64,000 nt of DNA from Megalonaias nervosa. Lineage: Eukaryota > Mollusca > Bivalvia > Unionida > Unionidae. Positions 34,921 to 45,589 of this stretch are shown piece by piece; position 1 is the first letter of the stretch; every line of letters starts with the position of its first letter. Location: assembly GCA_016617855.1 (NCBI GenBank), contig JAECUM010001130.1, forward strand, positions 1 through 64,000. Reading direction: 5' to 3'. The notes beneath the pieces were generated by a model. It saw only the letters and a program-made list of their open reading frames with translations. It ran no database searches and was not told where the DNA came from. The translations under genes were made by a program, and so were the position numbers.

Positions 34921-35216
34921 TACAATATTTTAGAAGTCGTCTGCTTCAGAGATAAAATGTGCTATTTATTATGGATTTTGATGTGCTGAATTCAAATATG
35001 ACAATTAAAACAACTGATAGGCTACTGTTTCCAAGATATTTAGGTTTTTGCATTTTAAGTCTATATATATTTTTGTGTAGATAGTAGAGTTTTAATCATA
35101 AATTGCAAGCCTAAGTCTTTTAATATGATTATGGTTGCATTACATGATAATATTTTACCTGTCCCGTTTATGTAACACTTTAAAAAACAGCAAAAGGGTT
35201 ATATAAATAATATTTA
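34921..35216. other. AT-rich spacer, nothing recognised
   Basis: Short and AT-rich. It lies just downstream of the broken minus-strand gene. Confidence 0.4.
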
Positions 35217-36826
35217 TTATGAAACAAAAGGCAAAAACAGTATTATGTATGTATAATTAAATAGAGCATATCTTGTCACTGTCCTGCAATGGTCTGCAAG
35301 AATTGATGGGTTCCATTTGTCCTGATAGCGTTTCTCCATCCCTGCAAAATGTCCTGGTGAAATCGCTCGCCGTGCCCGTCGCTCACTGCTCCGCAGTTCG
35401 GTGGAAAAAAGATCTAGAAGAGAGTGCAAGAATGTATCTTTAGTGACATGTTACAACCAAGGCTTTTGTCTGCCTTGTTGTTTCCGAGAAAATTTGTTGC
35501 CACTAAATGGAAGGTTTTTCATGCCGTCTTTTCCTTGCCACGCAGGGCACGGTCAAATACATCATCTCGAAGAAGTTCACGAAACTGAATACCAACAAAG
35601 ACACCTTCCTTTATCTTTAGCTTCACTTAACCTTGGAAAGTTTCCACGGAGGGACTTGAAAGCTGCTTGTGTTTTGTCCATGGCCTTAACAAAGTTCTTC
35701 ATCAGACCCAGCTAGATGTGCAAGGGTGGTACAAAATCTTCCTTGAATGAACAAGTGGCGGATGCTGAACACTTTTCCTCCCAGGCTCCAATGACTGTCA
35801 GGGTGACCATTTTCTCTTGATGTAGTGGGAATCTCTCGCACAACTATCCCATTCGCAGAGAAAACAGCAGTACTTTGTGTATTCAGTCTGCAGACCAAGC
35901 AAGAGAGCAAGAACCTTCAAATCACCACAAAGCTGCCACTGATGTTGGTCATAGTTTATGCACCTCAAAAGTTGTTTCATGTTTTCATTGATTTCCTTCA
36001 TATGGACTGCATGACCCAACTGGAATTGATGGCAAAACATTGCCATTATGCAGCAAAACAGATTTAAGATTCGTCTTCGATGAATCAATGAAAAGTCTCC
36101 ACTCATGTGGATCATGAACGATGTTGAGGGCTGCCATCACAGCATCAACGTTGTTGCAGGCTACAAGATCACCTTCGATGAAGATCAATGGGACAAGATC
36201 CTTTTGATGGTCATGGAACATGGAAACCCTGACATCACCTGCCAGGAGATTCCACTACTGTGGTCTGGAGCCGAACAGCTCTGCCTTACTCTTGGATAGT
36301 TCTAAATCCCTGACAAGGTCATTCAGTTCACCTTGTGTTATGAGGTGTGGTTCAAAAGCTGAGGATGGGAGAAAATATGGGTTATGTGACATTGATGGTT
36401 CAGGACAAAAAGTTTCATCCTTTTCCTCTTCCTCGTCTGACTTAAGTGAGAATGATTCTGGTGCATCAGGAACTTGCAGTCCTTCTCCGTTGGGTACTGG
36501 GCGTATAGCTAATGGAATGTTTGGATAATGCACAGTCCACTTTTTCTTCTTTGTCACACCTTTCCCAACTGGAGGCATCATGCAGAAGTAACAATTGCTG
36601 ATATGATCTGTTGGCTCTCTCCAAATCATTGGCACTACAAAAGACATAGATTTCCTTTTCCTGTTCAACTACTGGCAATCTCCAATTTTGCAGCCAAAAA
36701 AAAAGGCGATAGGCTTTCTTAACCATAGTCGCTATACTGCGCTTTTGTGATGCAAAAGTCACTTCAACACAAACATAGCAGAAATTATTTGCATCGTTCA
36801 CACAAGTACGAGGCATCACTGCTCAC
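35217..36826 (-). pseudogene. Broken intronless member of a widespread uncharacterised metazoan family
   Basis: The minus reading starts at 'MPRTCVNDANNFCYVC', a CxxC-type N-terminus, and continues 'KAYRLFF'. A segment seems deleted near 36700, then 'PMIWREPTDHISNCYFC' follows. Next come an acidic linker, 'ELNDLVRDLELSKSKAELFGS', 'EWRLFIDSSKTNLKSVLLHNG', 'YTKYCCFLCEWDS', 'PPLHI-stop-LGLMKNFVKAMDK' and 'MEKRYQDKWNPSILADHC'. These blocks fall in at least four frames, with stops between them. I recall this block order from many uncharacterised, multi-copy proteins in arthropods, cnidarians and fishes, which suggests a transposon-borne gene. Function unknown. The intact protein would be near 500 residues. 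Confidence 0.7.
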
Positions 36827-37614
36827 TGCTAAACAGAAATGTATCCCTTTGCAAAATCAAACACTGACAAATAAGAGAACATTACACTGTATGATTTCTA
36901 AAGCTGATATAGGGGAATTTGTTCAGCAGAGTGATGTAAACTTAGTTATGATTGCATCATCCATGACTTCCAGGAATAACATAATGCACTTCATATAATG
37001 TATGATGCAATACCAGTTTCAGATTGCATCATTCATTGTTGTGCCTAAAAAGCAAGTACTGTCCAAACCCAGTCATATATTTATTCATAGGTCCAATGAA
37101 TTTTAGTCAATTCTGGTTAAATTGAGATCCCTTCCCTATAACTCACTTATCTTCTGCCATTCCCAAGTCAAGGGTCGCATATACTGACCCGGTATCATAT
37201 CTTCAAAACTAGAGCCAATCAACAATTTTAAGCATCATTTTCGTTCTCAGTGACACAGAATTAGTCAAATGTGACTACATTTATTTCGGAAGCATTTTGG
37301 CTGTAGACCAGTGTATTCACTGTCTGATCTTGTAAGAATAATGATCATAACAATTTATTTTGCATGGAACACTCATAAAAACTGAACATAAACAGAGTAT
37401 GATTGCTTATTAAAAGAATACTTCAGGAAAGTTGGTATGTATTTGTATCGTGAAAAGAATTCGTATCACATATTTTCGAGTGGGGTGGGGTGCATGGTGG
37501 AAGTGGTATTCTGTAAACAGTCAGTTTCTGAAAGATCAAATTGTCATTATAAAGACTTTAACTTTTAAATAAATTGCCATACTAAAGAAAATATAGAGCT
37601 AACACTGTTCTTGT
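36827..37614. other. Intergenic, probably 5' flank of the broken gene's element
   Basis: Contains short repeats of 'tgcatcat' (36950-37032). No gene recognised. Confidence 0.35.
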
Positions 37615-37835
37615 GATCTATCAATTCCTTATTCATTTGATGTCCTTGTAGGTAAATTGCCATCCATCAATTCCTTATTCATCTAATTCCCTTGTAGGTA
37701 AATTACCCATCCATCAATTCCTTATTGACATGATGCCCTTGTTGGTATTACCATCAATCAGTTCCTTAATCATTTGATGCCCTTTTAGGTAAATGACCAT
37801 CCATTAATTTCTTATTCATCTGATGCCCATATCAG
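37615..37835 (+). repeat. Minisatellite, about 50-bp unit, 4-5 copies
   Basis: The unit is 'catcaattccttattcat-tgatgcccttgtaggtaaattgccatc', with small insertions and deletions between copies. Confidence 0.8.
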
Positions 37836-37859
37836 TGATCAGTAGCTTTTTTACTTTGA

Positions 37860-38090
37860 AATCTATAGGAGTTAATGTGCAAGAAGTGTTTTCTTTGTTT
37901 CAGTCACAATGGCATTGACCTATGAGCCAAAGTCAATATGGTTCTTCCTTAACCAAAGTTGCAAGCAATCCACCAACTTTGGTACGTGTAGTTGGTGGAC
38001 AAGTAAAATTATTGTGTGGAAATCAAATTGGCAACAGGTAGATAGATAATGTTATTACATAATATGCTCTGCCTTATAAAGGCATATAAA
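37860..38090 (+). repeat. Interspersed repeat fragment ('caagcaatccacca' family)
   Basis: 'gtttcagtcacaatggc', 'caatatggttcttcctta', 'ttgcaagcaatccacca', 'aaaattattgtgtggaaatcaaattgg' and 'ataatatgctctgcc' occur in this order. They match the block at 62230-62430 closely. Confidence 0.65.
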
Positions 38091-39939
38091 AGTAATAAGT
38101 TGAAGAAATCAGACCACGTCTTGGATGGAACACAAACTCTTGTTATCAAACAACTGTATATCAAGTTTGATAAAGTCATCTCAAATGATTTTAGAAATAT
38201 GCACTAAGCACATTGTGATGGCTTGCTTGCTGAATGCACTGGAAAATATTTGTAAAACAAATTAGTGATGATTCTTATCAGGCAGATTAGCCAGATGACA
38301 TTTATTTAACTGTATGTCTGCTTTCAGTAATTTCAGCTCAACTAGATATTGTATTGGCATTTTTTATATGAATGTGAAAGGTTTTCATGTAATTTTGGTC
38401 TGATATGGTCAGGTAGTTTTGGAAAGTCACTACACGAAGGTTTTCTGTAAAACTATATCAGCAACTTTATCCATACCTGATGGAAGATGAGTACCACTGA
38501 TAGATTTTCTACCTTGTTGCTATGGAGGCAATACGGCTGCAAGGCAGTGACCTTGAATAGTATTCTGGTGTGATGTGGCGAATTTTGAAGACTTATTGAA
38601 ACTTAAGGTTGAATAAATTGTGCTTTGAAGTTAACATAGTCAAGCCAGAAAGGTCTTAAGAAAGTTCACTGATTATTTCTTATTTCATCTCCGGAACATA
38701 AAAGGGTCTACGTTTAAGCTTTAGTAGCATTAACCGGATCGTTTTAACGGTACAGTGACATACGTGCATTAGAACTCCGACCGTATCGGTTCAAAAGGGG
38801 CGCACGTCAAATAATTGATTTTTCAAAGGAAAGCCAATTGCAACAGGTTCTTAGGCTGTCAAAATCTGATGAAAGACATGATTATTTGGAGAAGATTTTG
38901 TGAACAGTTATTTCCGATTGGTCAGGGAAATTAAGGGCGTACACTTGGGAAACCAGAATTTAGGGTACCGACTTGCTTAGAATTCTTTAGTCGAGAATCT
39001 TGCTTGGGAGAAGTCAGATTGACTCCGTGAGAACAATAGATTTGCGTTTCCCTCGTTAACGAAGAAAGGGCCAGACAGCTGTTTTAAAAAGAAGACAGGC
39101 TATAGGCTAGGACACGGTTGTGTGGAAGGAAACGGCATTAAGGTACGCAATTTTAGTTTCCATTTTATATTCTATTTCATTTGTTTGGTTTTTTGCAAAT
39201 GTGTTCTTATGCTTATGATTCACGCATGTATCGTGTATTCATTTCGTAGGGCTTTATTGATATGTTAGTGTTATGCAATTTAATTCTTAATTTAGTAATT
39301 ATTAGTTCATTGAGAGAATTGACGGATTGCATGTAATCAAATATTCAATATGCAGTATTTCCTAGGGATTTATGTTGTAACTCAAAGAATGCAAATATGC
39401 AGTATCTCATAGGGATTTAGGAATTAACCCTAATATACAAATGTGTCATATTTTTTATGTTTACATAAATTGATTCTCTGTGTAGGATGATATTGTTATC
39501 GTGAGCTAATGACAAGTGTATATTTATATATGATTTCGCAATGTTTAAATGATCTTACAGGTTATTGGTTATTGTAGCTAGATTTAGTGGATATTATGCC
39601 ATACGTAATTGAGCATTTATTTTATTGAACAGAATTGACTAGCCATATGTAAATAAGACGTGTAGTAATGTATGCTGGTATATACGGCAGCATTTATCTG
39701 AGAAAGCACGTGGTAATTCATAATCAATTGCCCGCGCTGAGAGCAAAGAACTTCGAGCTAAGGTCATTTGTACTAATGTAACGGTACCTTACCGAAACAC
39801 AGACTCTGTAAAGACAGTTATTTGTAAGATCACATTATGTCAGAATTTGTGCAGTGCGAATCGCCTAATCTGAATACGAGCAGAGTTATATATCTCTACG
39901 CAAATAATTGTTGAACCATAATTAGCTCTCGTAATACTC
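38091..39939. other. Intergenic, nothing recognised
   Basis: Mixed AT-rich sequence. A short near-duplicate 'caaatatgcagtatctcatagggattta / atatgcagtatttcctagggattta' occurs at about 39348-39420. No supported gene. Confidence 0.4.
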
Positions 39940-40965
39940 TCATATTTAAGGAAACAGTTTCATACTCCGAGAGAGAGAAAAAGGTAAAAGGGAGGAGATA
40001 AGAAAAGGAAACCCGATGAGTCAAAGGGAAATCCGCATCTAAGAGAGGTCGGACTAAACAGGGGTCGGAAAGAGGACCAAAGCACACGTATTAGACGTGG
40101 AAACAAGCAGCAGAGAGGGTGAACCCTACAACGTTTTGCTCGAGTCCGTGAGCAAAAATAAAGGTTCCTACAGAGGCTGAAAAAGCAAGGTCAGTAACTT
40201 TAAACTGAAGCCTCTAACCGAACATATTTTCATACGGTTGAGAACAGACAATAAATCGTCTGGGTTAGCTCATTTTTGTTATTCCATCGTTGACGTATTT
40301 TTTTTAAAGACTTTTATGCGACTCGTTTACTCGCCGGGTCACTCAATTTTTGTCATTCACCCTCTCTGCTGCTATAAATTAAACAGCCATTATAAATGTT
40401 ATCAATAATGATTGGAGAACCACAGTCAGCTAGATTAGCTCGAGAGCGATTAGAGGCAATTAAAAAATATTTACCCGTTCGTGATTCTGTTAAGCAACAA
40501 TTACAATTACGTCAGGAATCTCAAGTTGAATTTGAAGAAGATACAAAACAGTTATTTAAACCTATTACAGAGACTACTAAAGGTCTTCTTCCTACGTTAG
40601 AGAAGATCGCTGAAGCAACTGGAAAAATAGCAGAAAGAACTACAAAGCAAAGAAGATTCTACGAGAACTTCCAGCTGAAATAGCTGCTGCTCAACCAATA
40701 CAAGAAATACTTGAAGGTATTGACCAAGCTCGTGCTGAAATAGGTGATATAAAAGATCGTATACCAGAACCAGAAAAAGAATCAGAAGCAAGAGCCAGGG
40801 TTAATCTGGTTGGTAAGTTACCGAAGAAGCTATTAATTTTATTAGAAAAGCCGAAGATTTAAAATTAATTGAGATTGCTGCGAGAAGTTATTATAATCGA
40901 AAACAATTTTTAAAATCTGAATTCGCTGATGGGCTTAGTGTAGTGAAACTTTTGAAATGAATCAT
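39940..40965 (+). pseudogene. Decayed coding remnant, coiled-coil protein of possible virus/Polinton-like origin
   Basis: 40396-40683 is an open frame of 95 codons rich in Glu, Lys, Gln and Leu. Heptad-like segments ('RLARERLEAIKKYLPV', 'TTKGLLPTLEKIAEATGKI') predict a coiled coil. After a frame change it continues as 'AEIAAAQPIQEILEGIDQA', and after another as 'AINFIRKAEDLKLIEIA'. Upstream (39990-40300) are basic segments and 'EPYNVLLESVSKNKGSYRG', also in a broken frame. A small set of adjacent broken frames of this kind would fit a degraded Polinton- or adintovirus-like element, but I see no polymerase, integrase or capsid hallmark. The origin is a low-confidence inference. Confidence 0.4.
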
Positions 40966-41155
40966 ATAACACAATGTGATTTTCTTAGGGACTACATTAG
41001 GATGAATTTACAGCTAATAGATGATTGTATCACATCACACAATGATTTTCTTAGGGATTATATTAACATGCAATAACAACTAATTAGCTTAGTGTAGTTA
41101 TACCTTTAAAATGAATCATATCACACAATGATTTTCTTAGGTAGTACATAAGGTA
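40930..41155 (+). repeat. Short tandem duplication ('atcacacaatgattttcttagg')
   Basis: Three occurrences of 'cacaatg(tg)attttcttaggga/gta' (about 40970, 41040, 41122). The first and third are preceded by 'gcttagtgtagt--a-cttt--aaatgaatcatat'. Confidence 0.7.
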
Positions 41156-41403
41156 GGCACACAACGATGGACAAGCACAATAATACAAGAAACAAATGAA
41201 GTCCACAAAATGTAAACAACTGGTTTCAAAATTAAAATTTTCTGGGAACCAGGTCTTCTCAAATTTAAAAATGTTGCACATGCATTCATGATAGTTCTTG
41301 TATTTGTTAAAATAAGAAATTATCATACCTGTATAAGAAAATAAAGAATTAGGCCACTCAGTGATAATCAGTACTTTCTGAAGAAAATATAATCTACATG
41401 TGC

Positions 41404-41690
41404 CTATCTAAATGTAATCAGATAAGCTGGGATGGCCTGTGTGTCATTGAAGATAAGAAACATTCCTGGATTAATGACATTGTCGACCACAGAATCATAC
41501 AGGTCATTTGGATTACTGATAGATTTGGGTGGTGGAAATCTCATTCCAGATTTGCCTGTGGTGTATCGCCCAGTCAAAACACGACATAGATACATCTTCT
41601 TGTTGCCACTGTGGTCAGGACATGAAATGGTATCACTGGCGGCATAGCTGGCATGTTTAGCAAAGTACACACCATCTCCAAACGTCGTGA
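41404..41690 (-). CDS. PARP14-like: PARP14-like gene, last exon (C-terminal half of the PARP catalytic domain)
   Basis: On the minus strand the exon begins after TTCTTTTTTCGTAG and ends at TAG (41404-41406). It reads 'TTFGDGVYFAKHASYAAS', 'YLCRVLTGRYTTGKSG', 'NPNDLYDSVVDN', 'PGMFLIFNDTQAIPAYLITF'. This is the second half of a PARP catalytic domain. It has the catalytic Tyr region (VYFAKHASY) and the final strand, where the residue equivalent to the PARP1 glutamate appears to be Leu (A-Y-L-I-T-F). H-Y-L is the triad of PARP14-type mono-ADP-ribosyltransferases, so mono- and not poly-ADP-ribosylation is expected. It joins in phase with the exon at 49235-49409 across a 7.5-kb intron. The class is well supported; orthology to PARP14 itself is not proven. 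Confidence 0.88.
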
Positions 41691-42464
41691 CTACGAAAAA
41701 AGAATAGTAAACTGATCAATTTATGGTTTATATAGTTTATAATTTTATCAATGGAACTAAGAATCATCAGTTTAAGAAAAGACAAAATGCAGAGGAACTA
41801 AGATTTTTAGCAAAGTAACAACATCTCCAAAGGATGTGACTATAATTGAGGAAAAATAAAAACACCAAAAATTTCATGGATCAATGTTCTATAACTAGCA
41901 GTAGTTCTTTAAGTGTTAGTCTTAAACAGAAAAAATAAACCAGTTTTATTTTAAATGTTAGCTATCACATAGTATCTGGCTGGTATCCTGTGATAACTGT
42001 CTTTGATCTTTGACTTTTTAACTAAAATAAAATGCTTATACAGCACAACTTTCAAACTTGAAGCTGCAAAGGAAGAATAATGAACTGACTACTTTAGAGG
42101 TTAATGGAGCAGAGAATCGCCAGTTCAAGAAAAGAAAAAATGAAGAGTAGCTGGGATTTTTTTTATCAAAGTACACAACAACTCGATAGGCTGTGTCTAC
42201 AATGCATTGATAAGCAAATACACCAGAACCTTTAATGATCAGGATGTTCTTCACCGACTTTAGGTATATAAATCATTAGTTTTAAATAGAAAACTAAACT
42301 AATATTTTGATTTAAATGTTTGCTATCACACATAATACCTGTCATAATGTAAAAATTGTCCTTAATCTTTGAATTTTTAACTAAAGTGAAATGCTTGTAC
42401 AGTACATATTTGAAACTTGAAGCACTGCATGACTATATTTGGTTGAAGTTTTCAGTACTTTCAA
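41691..42464. repeat. Intronic tandem duplication carrying relics of the last exon's start
   Basis: Two diverged units of about 350 bp (about 41740-42070 and 42085-42425) share 'caagaaaaga-aaaatg', 'tttaaatgttagctatcacat', 'ctttgatctttgactttttaact' and 'aaatgcttatacag'. Each contains a degraded version of the exon's 5' edge: 'tttagcaaagtaacaacatctccaaagg' at 41813 and 'atcaaagtacacaacaactcg' at 42167. Compare 'tttagcaaagtacacaccatctccaaacg' at 41657. The exon border was therefore copied along with the intron. Confidence 0.65.
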
Positions 42465-42702
42465 GTTTTCCATGATGACAGACAAGGGAAAGCCTTACAT
42501 TGGGATAGAGTGAGTTATTTCAGAAATGGTAAGTATATGTGACATACAAGAGAATACTTTTATGTTTTCCATGGTGGCAAACAAGAGAAAGTATTACACC
42601 AGGAATGAGTCATTATTCAAGAACTGGGAAGTACTTGAACAAAGAAGATGATGTTCTATTTTATCCATAGTGACAGATGAGATAATACTTTTACACCAGA
42701 AA
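42465..42702 (+). repeat. Minisatellite (about 75-bp unit), left of the LTR element
   Basis: The unit is 'ttttccatg-tgacagacaagagaaag', 'attacaccagaaatgag', 'ttatttcagaaatgg-aagtac'. The same array resumes at 47737-47920, showing that the LTR element landed inside it. Confidence 0.75.
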
Positions 42703-42885
42703 TGTTGTGTTATTGCGTTAAAACATAAGATGAGATGCTGTGTTCTATCAATAACTTTAATATATACAAGTGACTACTGTGAGGTCTTATCACAGAGTGG
42801 TATCAAAGAGGCAGACGCCTGTAGATAGTATATGATTCATGCACAGAGGTTTCTGACTGGTCAGTTACACATGTATAATGTTACA
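42703..42885 (-). repeat. 3' LTR of the gypsy-type element (183 bp)
   Basis: Matches 47535-47731 with two gaps ('aac' near the middle and 'ccagtggaact' missing here) and scattered substitutions. Ends are TG and CA. Confidence 0.92.
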
Positions 42886-43220
42886 TCTCTATTCTTACAA
42901 AGAAAAAGTTTTAATAAATCATTTAACAAACTGTCTAAATGAATTATGAGCCATTATAACTAATATAACAAAATCAAGCAGGTTTTTGATAGCAATGATT
43001 ACAATCATCAACTAGTAAATCTCTGAGACAGACTGAGAATGCATTGTACATCTTTTAAAGATCCTGTTGCTTGTTTGATTGCTATTTAATGTATACTGCT
43101 GGTCCTTATCTTGAATCACCTTATGTGTTTATCAACAAAACCATACATTGTGCTACACTAATGACTGTTCTTTTAGTTGAGTCTCTCTTATCTGTGAGTG
43201 CAAGATTTCACAACTGTTTC

Positions 43221-44421
43221 TTATCCAGGATATGTCCAGGTTTTAGGAACTGATATTACACTGACACTATTATCTTTGGTTTTACTAGCCTTCCAGAATG
43301 TGCAGTATCTGCTTTGTTGACAATCTTGTGAGATTGTTGGGTCAGGCTTAGGTGTACTTTGGTTGCAACATTGAGATTCCATTGATTCTGAAACTGATTT
43401 ACTTGCATTTGCAGGGAGTGATACAGCTGTACACAGTGTGCTTTCAATCTGAGAGAGGGGCGCATTTATCTTACATTGTAGGGGGTTTCTTTCATTAGTT
43501 TTCATGAGCTGACGTCTATTGCCATGTATATTGCCACGATAAATGGTACCATGTTTGGTGCGAACTGTGTATGACCTTTCGCTGTGTTTTCTATTACAAT
43601 GGCAGGTTCCCAGCTTTGACCTTTTAATTGAACTCAGACTGATTCCCCTTCCTCAAGTGGTTTTTGTGGTTTTTAACTTTTATCATAATAATTCTTTGTT
43701 TTCTTCTTACCAAGTGTAATTTTCTTTTTGACCTCAGCGGTGATGGGTGTTTTGGGAATTAATTTTTCGCGGGTTTTTGGGAGAATTGATCTGAGCTGTC
43801 TCCCCATCAACAATTCTGCTGGTGAGAACCCGATATCAAGAGCAGTGGCTTGATACTCTAATATGCCTCTAAGTAGTTCTCTGCCGTCGGCGTTTGCTTG
43901 TGAGAGAATTCTTTTTACAGTTTGAACTGTTTTCTCTGCTAGGCCGTTTGACTGAGGGTATGTGGGACTCGATGTAACGTGTTTAAAGTCTCATTCTTTC
44001 ACGAAGCTTGCGAACTCGTGGGAAGAATAGCATGTTTGATTGTCACTGGCAACGACTTCCGGTTTTCCGAAGCGCGCGAAAACGCTTTTCATGTGATTGA
44101 TAACATTGCAACTTTTTGAGCTTGCGAGTGCCTTAACTTCGAAGTAGCAACTGAAATAATTTACTACAACAATGTACTCTTTATTATCCCATGTAAATAG
44201 GACTGTGGTGACTTTCTGCCATGGGCATTCAGGGACATCATGGGTAATGAGAGGTTAGAACTTCTGCGCTCTAAATCGGAAATGTCAAATGAGATTCTTG
44301 GCCAAAATAAAACATTTCTGGCTCTTTTCAGACACTTTTCAATACCTAAATGTCCTGAATGTACAGTTTCTAGCATTTTCTGCCCGAGGGCTTGTGGTAT
44401 GACTATTTTGTGACCTTTCAA
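43221..44421 (-). pseudogene. Integrase region of the gypsy-type element, broken
   Basis: It begins with the integrase zinc-binding segment: 'MLETVHSGHLGIEKCLKRAR' followed by 'FWPRISFDI' (H-x3-H; the Cys pair is disturbed by a frame change near 44260). Parts of the catalytic core can be read in shifting frames ('SDNQTCYSSHEFASF', 'YPQSNGLAEKTVQTVKRIL'), giving the second Asp and the Glu-bearing 'NGLAE' motif. The C-terminal tail reads 'CKINAPLSQIESTLC' (43221-43505). Stops and frameshifts rule out function. Typical length for this region is about 1.2-1.4 kb, which matches. Confidence 0.8.
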
Positions 44422-44455
44422 GATTAACCCATCTACAACTGAAAGTGTATCTCTA

Positions 44456-44631
44456 CACAGGAGTCTGCAATTTTATCAATAAAGCACGACGAAATTTCTG
44501 ACAACATGAAATCACCTTATCGGTATTATAAATTAACAATTTAAAAATTATTAATTTATAATACCGATAAGGTGATTTCATGTTGTCAGAAATTTCGTCG
44601 TGCTTTATTGATAAAACTGCAGACTCCTGTG
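44456..44631. mobile_element. Palindromic MITE, 176 bp, inside the gypsy-type element
   Basis: The arms start CACAGGAGTCTGC and run about 80 bp. They are reverse complements with a single A/G mismatch, around a centre of about 14 bp ('caatttaaaaatta'). It is flanked by ATCTCT at 44449-44454 (then A) and 44632-44637, a probable target duplication of 6-8 bp. It carries no frame beyond the palindrome's chance one. The near-identity of the arms means that it is young or kept identical by its own hairpin. It separates the RNase H and integrase segments of the host element. Confidence 0.85.
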
Positions 44632-44695
44632 ATCTCTGTAATTCCATTAGTCAATTATCTCTGATTGACAGCTTGACCTCTTTTCAGGCCAACCT

Positions 44696-45585
44696 TCAGT
44701 TATTACCTGTTTCAGCATGACCAGCTGGGGGGTCTTGTTCAGTGAGAGATTGAATTTCTTCTCTCTTACAGTCAGATACAGGTAATGCTGATAACACCAT
44801 ATGCACATGCATATCTATACCGTCAGATAAAATAGGGTGTGTATCAGATAAGAAATTACTGGAGAGTGTATCTGCTACGGGTATGTTCTTACCATGGTAA
44901 TGTTTTACCTCTAGGTCATAATGCTGTAGTTGCAAAAGCATTCATTGCAGCCACGGTGGGGCTGCATAGAGGGGCTTTTTCATTATAGAGACAAGTGGAA
45001 GGTGGTCAGTTTGAACGTGTACCTTTCTTGCGTATACATATTGATAGAACCGTTTGCATCTGAACAGTACAGCGAACATTTCTTTCTCTATCTGAGCATA
45101 ATTAATTTCAGTCATGGTCAAGGATTTTGTGGCATAAGCCAAGGGCTTATCATCTTGCATTAGGGCAGTACCAAGCCCATATTTTGACGCGTCAACTTGC
45201 AAAGTCAGTGGTTTCTTAGGGTCAAAATAGGACAGAACAGGTCCCAGGCTTATAGTAATTATGTCTTTTGAAATGCGTCTCTTTGTGGAGTCTTCCATGA
45301 AAACTCTACGTCTTTCGCTAACAGTTGTCTTAATGGACTGGTGACCTCTGCCAAATTTGGGGCAAATTTGGACAAGTAGTTAACCATGCCAAGAACGGTT
45401 TCTAACTCCGCGCGGTTATGAGGGGGTTCCATTTCTTTGACCGCTGCTACATTGGCAGGGTTGGGTTTGAGGCCTTCTGCTGATAGAATGTGCCCGAAGT
45501 ACTGTACTTCTGTGACAACTACTTCCAGTTTTTCCTCATTTAGCCAGATTCCTTTTTCGAGGGAACGTTTGAGAATATTTCTCAA
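44696..45585 (-). pseudogene. Reverse transcriptase thumb/connection and RNase H of the gypsy-type element
   Basis: The first frame (45585-45259) has 'YFGHILSAEGLKPNP' and 'LGMVNYLSKFAPNLAEVTSP', the standard gypsy RT-to-RNase H connection. The next frame (45298-44942) is RNase H: 'LTLQVDASKYGLGTALMQ' (first catalytic Asp), 'EKEMFAVLFRCKRFYQYVYAR' (catalytic Glu), 'VQTDHLPLVSI' (catalytic Asp). The following 'HYDLEVKHYHGKNIPVADTLS' is the classical end of RNase H, reached after an in-frame stop. A frameshift separates the first two frames. Confidence 0.88.
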
Positions 45586-45589
45586 ATTT

